Source: Bacteroidota bacterium (GTDB lineage: Bacteria > Bacteroidota > Rhodothermia > Rhodothermales > UBA10348). Taken from it: a stretch of DNA of 8,514 bases. The stretch lies in NCBI GenBank assembly GCA_022571135.1, contig JACZYK010000097.1, positions 1-8,514 on the forward strand, given 5' to 3'. Made by a program: the position numbers and the translations under genes. Shown piece by piece: positions 1 to 5,944 of this stretch. Each line of letters starts with the position of its first letter. The first letter of the stretch is position 1. The notes under the pieces are model-generated. The model was given only the letters and a program-made list of their open reading frames with translations, ran no database searches and had not been told where the DNA came from.

Positions 1-256
1 ACGAGTGTTCCGTTGTCTTTTTTCTGGAGATTCCATGATAATATTACCTACACATATACATATCTATTGGTAAATTTATCATTCTCCGACAATATGGCAA
101 ATAATTTTAGACGAAATGAGTTTCAGTTCGACGATCATGGCCGTTTTCATGTCCTTTTATGACAATTCCAGAGAATAATTGCCACAGTTCGGTGATAAAG
201 CTTTGGCGCGATTGGCCGATCTTGTAGCGCTTCCCTGAAACCGATCCAGAACATGA

Positions 257-263
257 GAAGGGA
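257..263 (+). promoter_or_regulatory. Ribosome binding site deciding the start at 271
   Basis: AAGGGAG lies seven bases before the ATG at 271 and falls after the upstream in-frame ATG at 253. It is the reason for preferring the start at 271. The bases before it (1-250) are AT-rich and show no convincing gene. Confidence 0.6.
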
Positions 264-270
264 GTTGACC

Positions 271-1242
271 ATGCCTGTATTTTCGTCGCCAACCGAGGCG
301 CTCGGCACCGCGACGGGGCTCGACGAATACAAGTCGCCCCTTGATCGACGCCGCGCTGCGCATCTCCTTCGCCGCACATCGTATCTGGGAACTGGGGCGG
401 ACATATCCGCTGTCGTCGGGCGCCAGGCGGGAGAACTCATCGACGAGATGATTCTGAGCGCCCGCGTCGAGCCGATACCCCGCGAACCGGATTGGAAAGA
501 CCGCGTGCCTCCGCCGCGAAGTGCACCGTCGTCGGTCCGCCAACAGTACAACAGGGATAACGACGACTCGCAACGCGGGATTGTCGTACCCACGCAGACC
601 ATGCGCGTCGCGCCAACAAAGGAGTTGGGGAAAGCGCAGGCCGGAGCGCTGGGCCGCGTACTAACCGAGACGATGAGTTTCGCGCCGATCGAGAACGAGT
701 TGCACCTGGCGCTTCAATGGGATCAGTATGCGATGACCGAAGCAGGAGAAAACGATGAGGTTGGACCCCTTCTCCGGACACATACCGAGCTGGTAGACAG
801 TCTCGAAGCATTGCTGGCGGACGAAATGAGGCTCGAAATGAGCGACCTCTTGCCGCTCACGAGCGACACCAAAGAACGTGCGTTCGCGGACCGCGCGACA
901 CCGTATCCGTTCGACATACTCACGGAGGGCCGGCAGCTTGCACTCTCCTTCGATATTTACCATCTCACCTATGGCGCCGACGATCGGACTCGGTACCAGG
1001 TTCGCTTCGTCGTGAGACGAGGCACAAAAAAAGACGGCCTGTTTGTGCCGCTCGGGGGGCGGGAGTCCGGAACCTCCCTTGCCTTCATCCGGTCCGGAGA
1101 ATCGCGGACGGCAATCGAGATGATCCAGGTAGACCTCAGCGATTACTCGGGTCGAGGGCAACTCGAAATAACGGTGGAGGTCACGGACCAGCTGGACGGT
1201 CGGACGATCTCTCGAAAGATCGATTTCGAACTGCGCCGCTAG
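271..1242 (+). CDS. Chimeric-looking protein: DUF1800-like N-terminus joined to a beta-rich C-terminal domain
   Basis: This is a 323-residue protein of unknown function. Residues 23-80 (PLDRRRAAHLLRRTSY, then an acidic helix and a Pro/Trp stretch around REPDW) look like the beginning of DUF1800 proteins, which normally run to several hundred residues. That similarity stops near residue 98. From about residue 140 the protein is different: a helical part, then a beta-rich region from residue 212 (YPFDILTEGRQLALSFDIYH) to the end, with alternating strands and a TVEVTD segment. This recalls C-terminal beta-sandwich domains of large Rhodothermota envelope proteins. No signal peptide or membrane helix is visible, although DUF1800 proteins are often exported. 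The gene converges on the dehydratase gene with only 14 bases between stops. The frame is fully open and codon use looks ordinary, so it may be expressed, but it could be a deletion-fusion remnant. Family assignments are from memory of motifs and are moderate to weak. Confidence 0.55.
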   Translation: MPVFSSPTEALGTATGLDEYKSPLDRRRAAHLLRRTSYLGTGADISAVVGRQAGELIDEMILSARVEPIPREPDWKDRVPPPRSAPSSVRQQYNRDNDDSQRGIVVPTQTMRVAPTKELGKAQAGALGRVLTETMSFAPIENELHLALQWDQYAMTEAGENDEVGPLLRTHTELVDSLEALLADEMRLEMSDLLPLTSDTKERAFADRATPYPFDILTEGRQLALSFDIYHLTYGADDRTRYQVRFVVRRGTKKDGLFVPLGGRESGTSLAFIRSGESRTAIEMIQVDLSDYSGRGQLEITVEVTDQLDGRTISRKIDFELRR

Positions 1243-1256
1243 CTTCGTAGCATCGC

Positions 1257-1592
1257 TCAGTTCAGTCGATCCGATTTTGCCGCCATAATGAAATCATTGC
1301 GATGCAGCCCTCGAATTTTGTGTGTCCACCATGTGACCCTCACCCTGCCCCACTCGGTCAGGAGGGCAGGATGATGTCCCTCCTCTTCTGCCAGCTCACC
1401 CACCTGATTGGTAAAGTCCAGCGCTTGCACGAAATCTTTGAACCGGTACGTGCGCTCTAGGCATTGAATGCCATCCCATTCTGCTAGTCGCCACTCCGGA
1501 ATCTGCGGCAGCAACGCGGCCTTCTCGTCCTCGGTGACCCTGGGTGCATCCCGCCGGCAGGCGACACATTTTTGGTATTCCAATTCTTCCAT
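1257..1592 (-). CDS. phhB: Pterin-4a-carbinolamine dehydratase (PhhB/PCD family)
   Basis: The 111-residue length is typical of the family. The enzyme dehydrates 4a-hydroxytetrahydropterin and so recycles the pterin cofactor; some COG2154 members instead serve molybdopterin metabolism. The signature is clear: EEGHHPALL with His73-His74-Pro75, a Trp-rich strand (VTWWTH) with His91, and Asp100 in HRNDF, followed by the usual AAKSD ending. The N-terminal CVACRRDAP segment is also common in bacterial PCDs. The ATG at 1592 was preferred over the GTG at 1652 because GAGG sits eight bases before it and the product then has the family's usual length. It is last in the minus-strand operon, 75 bases after the MoeZ-like gene. 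No aromatic amino acid hydroxylase is in the window, so a hydroxylase partner is not shown. The place after a MoeB/MoeZ-type gene fits a pterin or molybdopterin side role, which is inference. Confidence 0.9.
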   Translation of the reverse strand: MEELEYQKCVACRRDAPRVTEDEKAALLPQIPEWRLAEWDGIQCLERTYRFKDFVQALDFTNQVGELAEEEGHHPALLTEWGRVRVTWWTHKIRGLHRNDFIMAAKSDRLN

Positions 1593-1667
1593 TTCTGTGA
1601 CCTCGTCATGATTCTTCCACGTCCAAGTAAGCTGTCCGGATTGTCCCTGCACCTCAGGAAGACGCGA

Positions 1668-2846
1668 TCAGTATTTCAACACCGTCGGATCGATGTCCTC
1701 GCTCCAGGCTTGGATACCACCCCTGAGATTGACAGCGCGGGTGAAACCGCGCTCGATAAGGTACATAACCGCGCGTGCCGAACGTACACCCGTGCGACAA
1801 TGCACGACGAACTCTCTGTCCGGGTTTATGCGGATTTCGTCGAGCCGGTCGGCCAGTTCTTCTACGGGAATCAATTGGTCCGCCCCGAGGCCCGCTATTT
1901 CGGCCTCGAAGGGCTTTCTCACGTCGAGCACGAACAGCGCATCGCCAAGGTCCCGGCGGGCTCTGAGTTCCCAGACCGTCATCTCGGGGACCGGCTGCTC
2001 CTCGCGTTCTACGGTTCGGGCGGTACTGAAACCGCAGAATACCTCGTAATCGATCAGGGATGTGATTGTAGGGTGTTCTCCGCAGACCGGGCAATTCTCA
2101 TCCTTACGCACGGTGAGTGTTCGAAACGTCGTTGATAGGGCATCGATGAGCAACAGTTTCCCTATGAGAGCATCTCCGATTCCGAGGATCAGCTTAATTA
2201 CTTCGGTTGCCTGCAACGTCCCCACCAGGCCGGGCAGGACGCCCAGTACTCCACCTTCGGCGCAAGAAGGCACCAGTCCGGGAGGGGGCGGCTCAGGATA
2301 CAGACACCGGTAGCAGGGACCATCCGGCATGCCAAAGACGGATAGCTGACCATCGAAGCGGAAGATCGAGGCGTATACATTGGGCGTCCCCGTAAAAACG
2401 CAGGCGTCGTTCACAAGGAAGCGCGTTGGGAAATTGTCCGTTCCATCGGCCACAAGGTCATAGTCGGAGATCAAGTCGATGGCGTTTTCGCTGGTCAGGC
2501 GCGTATCGTGGAGGTCGAGCGTCACATATTCATTGATGTCACGGATTCGCTCGCTGGCCGATGCAAGCTTGGACCGTCCCACGTCCTTGACGCCGTGAAG
2601 CACCTGGCGCTGGAGGTTCGATTCCTCGACCACATCGAAGTCGATGAGTCCGAGGCGACCAACGCCTGCGGCCGCCAGGTACAGCGCGAGCGGCGACCCC
2701 AGCCCTCCTACTCCGACAAGCAACACGGAGGCAGCTTTCAGCCTCTTCTGACCTACGATGCCTACCTCGGGCAAGGTTAAATGGCGCTGGTAACGGCGCA
2801 GCTCCTTTGACGATAGCTCTACACCCGTTGTGGAAATAGATATCAT
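1668..2846 (-). CDS. moeZ: MoeZ-like sulfur-carrier activating enzyme: E1/MoeB domain plus C-terminal rhodanese
   Basis: This 392-residue cytoplasmic enzyme adenylates the C-terminal glycine of a ThiS/MoaD-like carrier and then sulfurates it to a thiocarboxylate. Residues 15-265 form the E1 (ThiF/MoeB) domain. They include the nucleotide loop GVGGLGS at 45-51, the DFDVVEESNLQRQ segment at 69-81, zinc cysteines in CYRC (178, 181) and CPVC (252, 255), and a candidate catalytic Cys195 in PSCAEGG. Residues about 287-392 form a rhodanese domain with the active-site loop HCRTGVRS, Cys350 being the persulfide carrier, and a final GGIQAW element. The architecture matches mycobacterial MoeZ (MoeZR) and human MOCS3. 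The start at 2846 lies 21 bases after the carrier gene's stop and has no clear Shine-Dalgarno. In this operon its evident partner is the carrier encoded directly upstream. It may also serve MoaD or ThiS elsewhere in the genome. Confidence 0.92.
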   Translation of the reverse strand: MISISTTGVELSSKELRRYQRHLTLPEVGIVGQKRLKAASVLLVGVGGLGSPLALYLAAAGVGRLGLIDFDVVEESNLQRQVLHGVKDVGRSKLASASERIRDINEYVTLDLHDTRLTSENAIDLISDYDLVADGTDNFPTRFLVNDACVFTGTPNVYASIFRFDGQLSVFGMPDGPCYRCLYPEPPPPGLVPSCAEGGVLGVLPGLVGTLQATEVIKLILGIGDALIGKLLLIDALSTTFRTLTVRKDENCPVCGEHPTITSLIDYEVFCGFSTARTVEREEQPVPEMTVWELRARRDLGDALFVLDVRKPFEAEIAGLGADQLIPVEELADRLDEIRINPDREFVVHCRTGVRSARAVMYLIERGFTRAVNLRGGIQAWSEDIDPTVLKY

Positions 2847-2867
2847 GGTTCTCGGGGTAATTTCAGG

Positions 2868-3185
2868 TTAGAATATCGTGGGATTGCCCGGACACCCTCC
2901 GGCAATGGAGGGTACGATGGACAGTTCGTCCTCTGCACTCAGCTCCGTCGAGGTATGCCGCAAGTAGCGGATGTCCTCGTCGTTGAGATAAATGTTCACA
3001 AACAGGCGCAGAATCCCCTCTTCGTCGAAAAGATGTTGTTTGAGAGCGGGGAATTGATGGGTAAGGTCTTCGAGTGCTTCGCCTACAGACCCCCCCTTCA
3101 CCTCAATGGTCGATCGCCCACCGGTGTACGATCTCAGCGGCGCTGGAATGTGGATAGGAGTCCGCGTGTATTCGCTCGTTTTCAT
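2868..3185 (-). CDS. cysO: CysO/ThiS/MoaD-like sulfur carrier with an eight-residue tail after Gly-Gly
   Basis: This 105-residue beta-grasp protein carries sulfur as a C-terminal thiocarboxylate for cysteine synthesis. Family marks are the N-terminal strand (IHIPAPLRSYTGG), the central VGEALEDL helix, the FVNIYLNDEDIRYL strands, and the end ELSIVPSIAGG. The Gly-Gly is residues 96-97 but is not terminal: CPGNPTIF follows before the TAA. In M. tuberculosis, to my recollection, CysO ends at the glycines, while QbsE of the thioquinolobactin pathway has a short tail removed by the JAMM protease QbsD. The tail here implies the same sort of maturation, with the JAMM protein encoded just upstream as candidate protease. 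The start at 3185 is fixed by an ATGA overlap with that gene. An upstream in-frame start at 3260 would lie inside the protease gene and add unrelated residues. That this carrier is devoted to cysteine comes from its neighbours. Confidence 0.88.
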   Translation of the reverse strand: MKTSEYTRTPIHIPAPLRSYTGGRSTIEVKGGSVGEALEDLTHQFPALKQHLFDEEGILRLFVNIYLNDEDIRYLRHTSTELSAEDELSIVPSIAGGCPGNPTIF

Positions 3186-3625
3186 GGTGTCACAAATATT
3201 TCGGAAATGATTTCTATGGGTTCGGATTCGAATCGCGAGCGGTCCGGCCGTAGCGACCACGCCGTTATCTGTTCAGCATCGCCTCCGCATACGGAAACGA
3301 TCGCATAGGTGTAACCTGGAAACGTCGCTTCGGCCAGGTCGGTAGCAGACGGCCGAGCCGGGTGGTCCGGGTGGGAGTGGTAGAAACCAACGATGTCCCA
3401 GCCCTGCTCGCGGGCCGCAAGGTCCGCCCGATGAAAGTCCTCTGCCGAAATAGAGAAACGTTGTTCCCTGCTCGTTTCCCTTCGGTTCTCAACGCTCATG
3501 GCTGCCCCGACATAGTTGCCATGCTCAGTAATTCTGCCCAGCAGGAAGCCGCAACACTCTTCAGGATAGGCCTCGGCGCCGTGCATGCGGATGGCATCAA
3601 GTATATCGCTGTGTGTTTGCATCAT
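3182..3625 (-). CDS. mec: JAMM/MPN metalloprotease, Mec-like (CysO-cysteine hydrolase)
   Basis: This 147-residue zinc peptidase of the Mov34/MPN/PAD-1 (M67) family has the complete JAMM motif: Glu23 in PEECCGFLLG, then His83 and His85 in FYHSHPDHP, Ser93 and Asp96 in RPSATD, with the standard seven-residue spacing from the second His to Ser. Mycobacterial Mec hydrolyses the CysO-cysteine adduct to free cysteine and regenerate the carrier; QbsD-type relatives trim the carrier tail. Either or both roles fit here, since the carrier gene downstream encodes extra residues after Gly-Gly. The ATG at 3625 overlaps the cysM stop as ATGA, and the gene's own TGA overlaps the carrier's ATG at 3185 in the same way, so translation is probably coupled across the three. 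The preceding in-frame extension to 3730 lies inside cysM and is rejected. A second ATG directly follows the first, so the start may be one codon later. Confidence 0.92.
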   Translation of the reverse strand: MMQTHSDILDAIRMHGAEAYPEECCGFLLGRITEHGNYVGAAMSVENRRETSREQRFSISAEDFHRADLAAREQGWDIVGFYHSHPDHPARPSATDLAEATFPGYTYAIVSVCGGDAEQITAWSLRPDRSRFESEPIEIISEIFVTP

Positions 3626-4596
3626 AGGGAAGGCTCTGTCCAGAGCGATTCGCCCAGATAATGCGCTCCATCGTCGCACAGTATCGTAACGAGAGTCCCC
3701 TCGCCGAGACGCTCCGCCACGCGGAGACACGCCGCGACGTTAGCTCCCGAAGAGATCCCGACCAACAGGCCTTCCTCAAGGGCCAGTCGCCGCATCATAG
3801 CCAGCGCTTCTTCCGTCGAAATTCGAAGGTCCTCATCTACCAGGCTTGCATCGAAGATCCCCGGTACCAGGGCCGTTTCCAGGTGCTTGACTCCCTCAAT
3901 TCCGTGGAGCGGACTGTCGGGTTGTACGGCGATGCAGCGAACATCGGGATTGTGCAGTTTGAGACGGCGCGTGACGCCCATGAACGTTCCGGTCGTACCC
4001 AATACGGAGATGAAGTGTGTAACCTGCCCCTGGGTTTGTTCCAGGATCTCCCCGCCCGTCGTGTCGAAGTGTGCCCGCCAATTCGCTGGATTGTTATACT
4101 GGTCGGGGTAGAAGTACCTACCGGGTTGGCGGCGAACGAGGTCTTGGACATACCTCTGTGCGCCGTCAGTGAGTTCTTTCGGATCGGTAAGCACGAGTTC
4201 AGCGCCGAAGGCTCGAACGATTTGCTTACGAGACTCGGAGGCATTAGCAGGCATGACCAGCATAATCGGCAGGTCCAGTGCTGCGCCCAGCATGGCGTAG
4301 GCGATGCCCGTGTTTCCGCTGGTAGCATCGATGAGCGTCTTGCCGCGACCCAATGCGCCGGTACGAAAGCCCTCCTGCATCATGCGCCAGGCCGAGCGGG
4401 CTTTCACCGAACCACTCGGATTCAGGTATTCCGCCTTGGCGAGAATAGAAACATTTTCGGGCAGCCCGGATGTGATGCGTGGCAGCGAAATGAGGGGCGT
4501 ACCGCCAATTTCGCGGCCTATGTCGGACGCCGAGGGAACAACGCTCTCCGGATGGATCCCGGTTTCACGAGATCGATGTTCAGCAAGTGTAATCAT
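3622..4596 (-). CDS. cysM: CysM-like PLP-dependent cysteine synthase, probably thiocarboxylate-using
   Basis: This 324-residue fold-type II PLP enzyme replaces the acetyl or phosphate group of activated serine with sulfur. Visible marks, numbered from the ATG at 4596, are the PLP lysine Lys65 in NPSGSVKAR, the substrate loop TSGNTG (92-97), the phosphate-binding GTTGT (200-204), the YNNPANWRAHFDTTG segment, and a GISSGAN loop near the C-terminus. GTTGT and the NPAN segment recall mycobacterial CysM, which takes O-phosphoserine and thiocarboxylated CysO; CysK enzymes usually have GTGGT. With carrier, protease and MoeZ-like genes downstream, the CysO route is the best reading, though O-acetylserine and free sulfide cannot be excluded from sequence. 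The ATG at 4596 was chosen because the TTG extension to 4650 would run through a terminator hairpin. No Shine-Dalgarno is evident. It is the first gene of the operon, and its leader suggests premature-termination control. Confidence 0.9.
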   Translation of the reverse strand: MITLAEHRSRETGIHPESVVPSASDIGREIGGTPLISLPRITSGLPENVSILAKAEYLNPSGSVKARSAWRMMQEGFRTGALGRGKTLIDATSGNTGIAYAMLGAALDLPIMLVMPANASESRKQIVRAFGAELVLTDPKELTDGAQRYVQDLVRRQPGRYFYPDQYNNPANWRAHFDTTGGEILEQTQGQVTHFISVLGTTGTFMGVTRRLKLHNPDVRCIAVQPDSPLHGIEGVKHLETALVPGIFDASLVDEDLRISTEEALAMMRRLALEEGLLVGISSGANVAACLRVAERLGEGTLVTILCDDGAHYLGESLWTEPSL

Positions 4597-4612
4597 TGAA
4601 GGGGTATGAACG

Positions 4613-4644
4613 AAAAAACCCCTCACTGAAGGTCTCAGGAGGGG
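4613..4644 (-). terminator. Rho-independent terminator in the cysM leader (candidate attenuator)
   Basis: Read on the minus strand, CCCCTC (4644-4639) pairs with GAGGGG (4624-4619). An inner CTGA/TCAG stem with a five-base loop completes the hairpin, and six T follow (4618-4613). It ends 17 bases before the cysM ATG. No minus-strand gene lies upstream for it to terminate, so it most likely acts on the operon's own leader. The 3' arm can alternatively pair downstream: AGGGGT at 4600-4605 on the plus strand is an exact complement of ACCCCT at 4618-4623. The two structures exclude each other, and the second would bury the bases just before the start codon. Confidence 0.7.
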
Positions 4645-4718
4645 ATGCAAGAGCGAAAAACTGCAGGCGAAGTAGATGAACTAAATAGGACTACATCGCT
4701 TGCCGAATGCGCAAACAC
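4635..4718 (-). CDS. Possible Ser-rich leader peptide ahead of cysM
   Basis: An open frame on the minus strand from a GTG at 4718 encodes 27 residues, eight of them serine, with three consecutive Ser at 13-15 and one Cys near the end (RSCIPS). Its TGA lies inside the inner stem of the cysM leader terminator, so a ribosome finishing it would cover the 5' arm. GGAGGA precedes the GTG, but its spacing of about one base is too short for efficient initiation. The same frame is open further upstream to a GTG at 4817 and then includes two more Cys codons. A Ser/Cys-sensing leader peptide before a cysteine operon makes sense, but nothing here proves translation. Confidence 0.25.
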   Translation of the reverse strand: MFAHSASDVVLFSSSTSPAVFRSCIPS

Positions 4719-4723
4719 TCCTC

Positions 4724-4751
4724 CGGTCGCCTTGACAACAACAGGCGACCG
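4724..4751. repeat. Perfect 9-bp inverted repeat with 10-base loop
   Basis: CGGTCGCCT (4724-4732) and AGGCGACCG (4743-4751) are exact reverse complements separated by ten bases. As RNA it would form a strong GC-rich hairpin on either strand, without a T-run on either side, so it is not a typical terminator. On the minus strand it lies in the cysM leader and directly precedes the GGAGGA before the Ser-rich frame. It could be part of a regulatory leader structure or a protein-binding palindrome. I recognise no known riboswitch consensus here. Confidence 0.6.
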
Positions 4752-4903
4752 TGAAACAATAACATTGCATATGAAGAGGTGAAGGCACTGAATTCGCTCA
4801 GTTTCTGGGTACTCCACTGTTCTGAACTAGAGCGCTCCGCAGAAGTTCTCGAATTTGTCGTTTTTACTCGGTGACCGCGTCGGAGTAGAGCGTTACAATA
4901 AAA
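4752..4903. other. Non-coding stretch, probably holding the cysM leader promoter
   Basis: No convincing gene is seen on either strand between the hairpin and the small plus-strand reading frames. The minus-strand operon needs a promoter somewhere here or slightly to the right, because nothing upstream is co-oriented. No clear promoter consensus could be picked by eye. Confidence 0.35.
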
Positions 4904-5110
4904 ATGACGAAATCGGTCAAGAATGATGTACGTCTTCTTTCACACTTTTACGTTATTAGGGGTTGGGGCCTTCACCTTCCGCTACCTCGCCTCCCGCCAA
5001 CACCAGTCGTAAGAACAATTCTCGCTCTCGTGATTCTCCTCGCTTCCGGATGCGCGCCCCGCGAACACCTGGTGTACGAGTTCAGTCCTGCCTGCCTGAT
5101 CCGATCATGA
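4904..5110 (+). CDS. Possible small lipoprotein-like frame, start unclear
   Basis: The frame encodes 68 residues from an ATG at 4904. Residues 36-50 (VRTILALVILLASGC) are exactly like a lipoprotein signal peptide with an LASGC lipobox, but this sits 50 residues in. A true start would need to be near 5013, where only non-standard codons are present. The 18 residues after the Cys contain one further Cys. Either the start lies in sequence that has been altered, making this a decayed gene, or the likeness is chance. The TGA overlaps an ATG at 5107 that opens another short frame. No family was recognised. Confidence 0.2.
   Translation: MTKSVKNDVRLLSHFYVIRGWGLHLPLPRLPPTPVVRTILALVILLASGCAPREHLVYEFSPACLIRS
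4923..5012 (+). CDS. Possible 29-residue single-span membrane peptide
   Basis: Two adjacent ATG codons (4923 and 4926) open a short frame ending with TAA at 5010-5012. The product begins MMYVFFHTFTLLGVGAF and continues with a short basic tail (FRYLASRQHQS). It has one hydrophobic span of about 20 residues and a positively charged C-terminus, as in small membrane proteins and oxidase accessory subunits. No Shine-Dalgarno is visible, and it overlaps the frame at 4904 in another phase, so at most one of the two is likely real over this stretch. Too short to be tested by composition alone. Confidence 0.25.
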   Translation: MMYVFFHTFTLLGVGAFTFRYLASRQHQS

Positions 5111-5226
5111 TACGACCTGAAATACTCGTCGCGGCTCCCGAAATCGTGCCTCCAGAGGCGTGGCAAACTCGCGTGAGAAAGGAGGTAATGTCATCTCTAA
5201 AGTCTTTTTCTAAACGCAATGAGTAA
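5107..5226 (+). CDS. Short unassigned frame, 39 residues
   Basis: This frame begins at an ATG overlapping the preceding frame's TGA as ATGA and encodes MIRPEILVAAPEIVPPEAW followed by a charged tail ending in FSKRNE. It contains a near-perfect AAGGAGGT at 5179-5186, inside the frame and two bases before another in-frame ATG, so the ribosome site does not explain this start. It has no recognised family and no membrane segment. It may be the rest of a frame-shifted small protein with 4904-5110. After it, 5227-5340 shows no gene. Confidence 0.15.
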   Translation: MIRPEILVAAPEIVPPEAWQTRVRKEVMSSLKSFSKRNE

Positions 5227-5340
5227 AAATGCTCAACACGATGAGAAAATGGGGATGAGGATATATTCCTGTTCCCAGTAACAGGTCGGGAAGTCGAGCA
5301 ACTAAGGCGCACAAAACCGAATATCGTTTATCACCGAAAC

Positions 5341-5348
5341 AGAAGGAG
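5341..5348 (+). promoter_or_regulatory. Strong ribosome binding site before the gene at 5358
   Basis: AGAAGGAG lies nine bases ahead of the ATG at 5358. It is the clearest Shine-Dalgarno in the window and fixes that start. Confidence 0.7.
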
Positions 5349-5357
5349 AGTAGAACT

Positions 5358-5783
5358 ATGAAGCGGATTGCATCACTTATGTTGGCCACGATCTTCGTCT
5401 TCGCAGGTACGATTTTCCCGGCCTCGCCGGAGAAAATCACCGTGACGGGAACGCTGGTCGATACGAAGTGCTACGGTATGATGGCCAAAGCAAACTTCGG
5501 AAACACCCACAAACTTCCCGGTGCTGACGGTAAGATGATGGATGTACCGAATTGTGCGACGGCCTGCGCGGGTATGGGTATCCCCACCGGAATCGTTGAA
5601 GGCGGAGAAGTAGGTAACAAGACCTACGTCATTATCGCTTCCGCGTCTGCATTGAAGGATCACATGGCCAAAGAGGCCCGGGTCACCGGTGAACTCGTAT
5701 TTGAAGGCGGCATAATCGCCAGCAAGATCGAAGTGAAAGAGGACGGCGAGTGGATCGACGTAACTCCAGGGGCGATGATGTAA
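5358..5783 (+). CDS. Secreted small Cys/His protein, possible OB-like fold (paralogue A)
   Basis: The 141-residue product begins with a classic Sec signal peptide (MKRIASLMLATIFVFAGTIF), probably cleaved near residue 22-25. The mature part opens with VTGTLVDTKCY and carries Cys38, His51, Cys66 and Cys70 (CATAC), then GIPTGIV, a YVIIASASAL strand, a VTGELVFEGGIIASKIEV strand pair, and a short acidic end. The alternating strands with two GTL/GEL beginnings look like a small beta-barrel, perhaps OB-like. The C-x12-H-x14-C-x3-C set suggests metal binding or a redox cysteine pair in the periplasm. A related lipoprotein follows at 5945 with the same pattern. It has a strong ribosome site and its own terminator, so it is probably transcribed singly. 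I know similar small exported proteins in environmental bacteria but no established function. Confidence 0.82.
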   Translation: MKRIASLMLATIFVFAGTIFPASPEKITVTGTLVDTKCYGMMAKANFGNTHKLPGADGKMMDVPNCATACAGMGIPTGIVEGGEVGNKTYVIIASASALKDHMAKEARVTGELVFEGGIIASKIEVKEDGEWIDVTPGAMM

Positions 5784-5808
5784 ATCGTCTGATTTTTTTA
5801 TTGAGAGG

Positions 5809-5842
5809 AAAAGGGGATGTCTATGCAGGCTCCCCTTTTTTT
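5809..5842 (+). terminator. Rho-independent terminator after paralogue A
   Basis: AAAAGGGGA (5809-5817) pairs exactly with TCCCCTTTT (5831-5839) across a 13-base loop, with seven T at 5836-5842. It lies 26 bases after the TAA of the gene at 5358 and separates it from the paralogous lipoprotein gene. Confidence 0.85.
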
Positions 5843-5944
5843 CATTCCTGGCTTGCGGAGGCCAGAGCAACGAGATGCGGCTCGGCTGCGCGAGTCCCCG
5901 GTCCGGTGCGCGAGTCCGTGGTCGCATTAAAATTGAATACATGT

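Noticed and set aside
1..270. Search for an RNA gene, attachment site or repeat in the AT-rich left end
   Set aside because: No cloverleaf, CRISPR-like repeat or insertion-sequence end was visible; only low-GC non-coding sequence.
1572..2135. Plus-strand open frame of 187 codons opposite the MoeZ-like gene
   Set aside because: The minus strand encodes recognisable rhodanese and zinc-cysteine motifs over the same bases, so this is a mirror frame.
3661..4599. Long plus-strand open frame of 312 codons
   Set aside because: It is antisense to the cysM-like gene, whose product has clear catalytic motifs. The plus-strand translation shows no family likeness.
4597..4650. Upstream TTG start extending the cysM-like protein by 18 residues
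   Set aside because: The extension would be encoded by the terminator hairpin and T-run and does not resemble CysM N-termini.
4732..4760. TTGACA resembling a plus-strand -35 box
   Set aside because: It lies within the loop and arm of the 4724-4751 palindrome, and no good -10 box follows at 16-18 bases.
5750..5944. Upstream start extending the second Cys/His protein by 65 residues
   Set aside because: It overlaps the end of the preceding gene and its terminator, and would bury the lipoprotein signal peptide.
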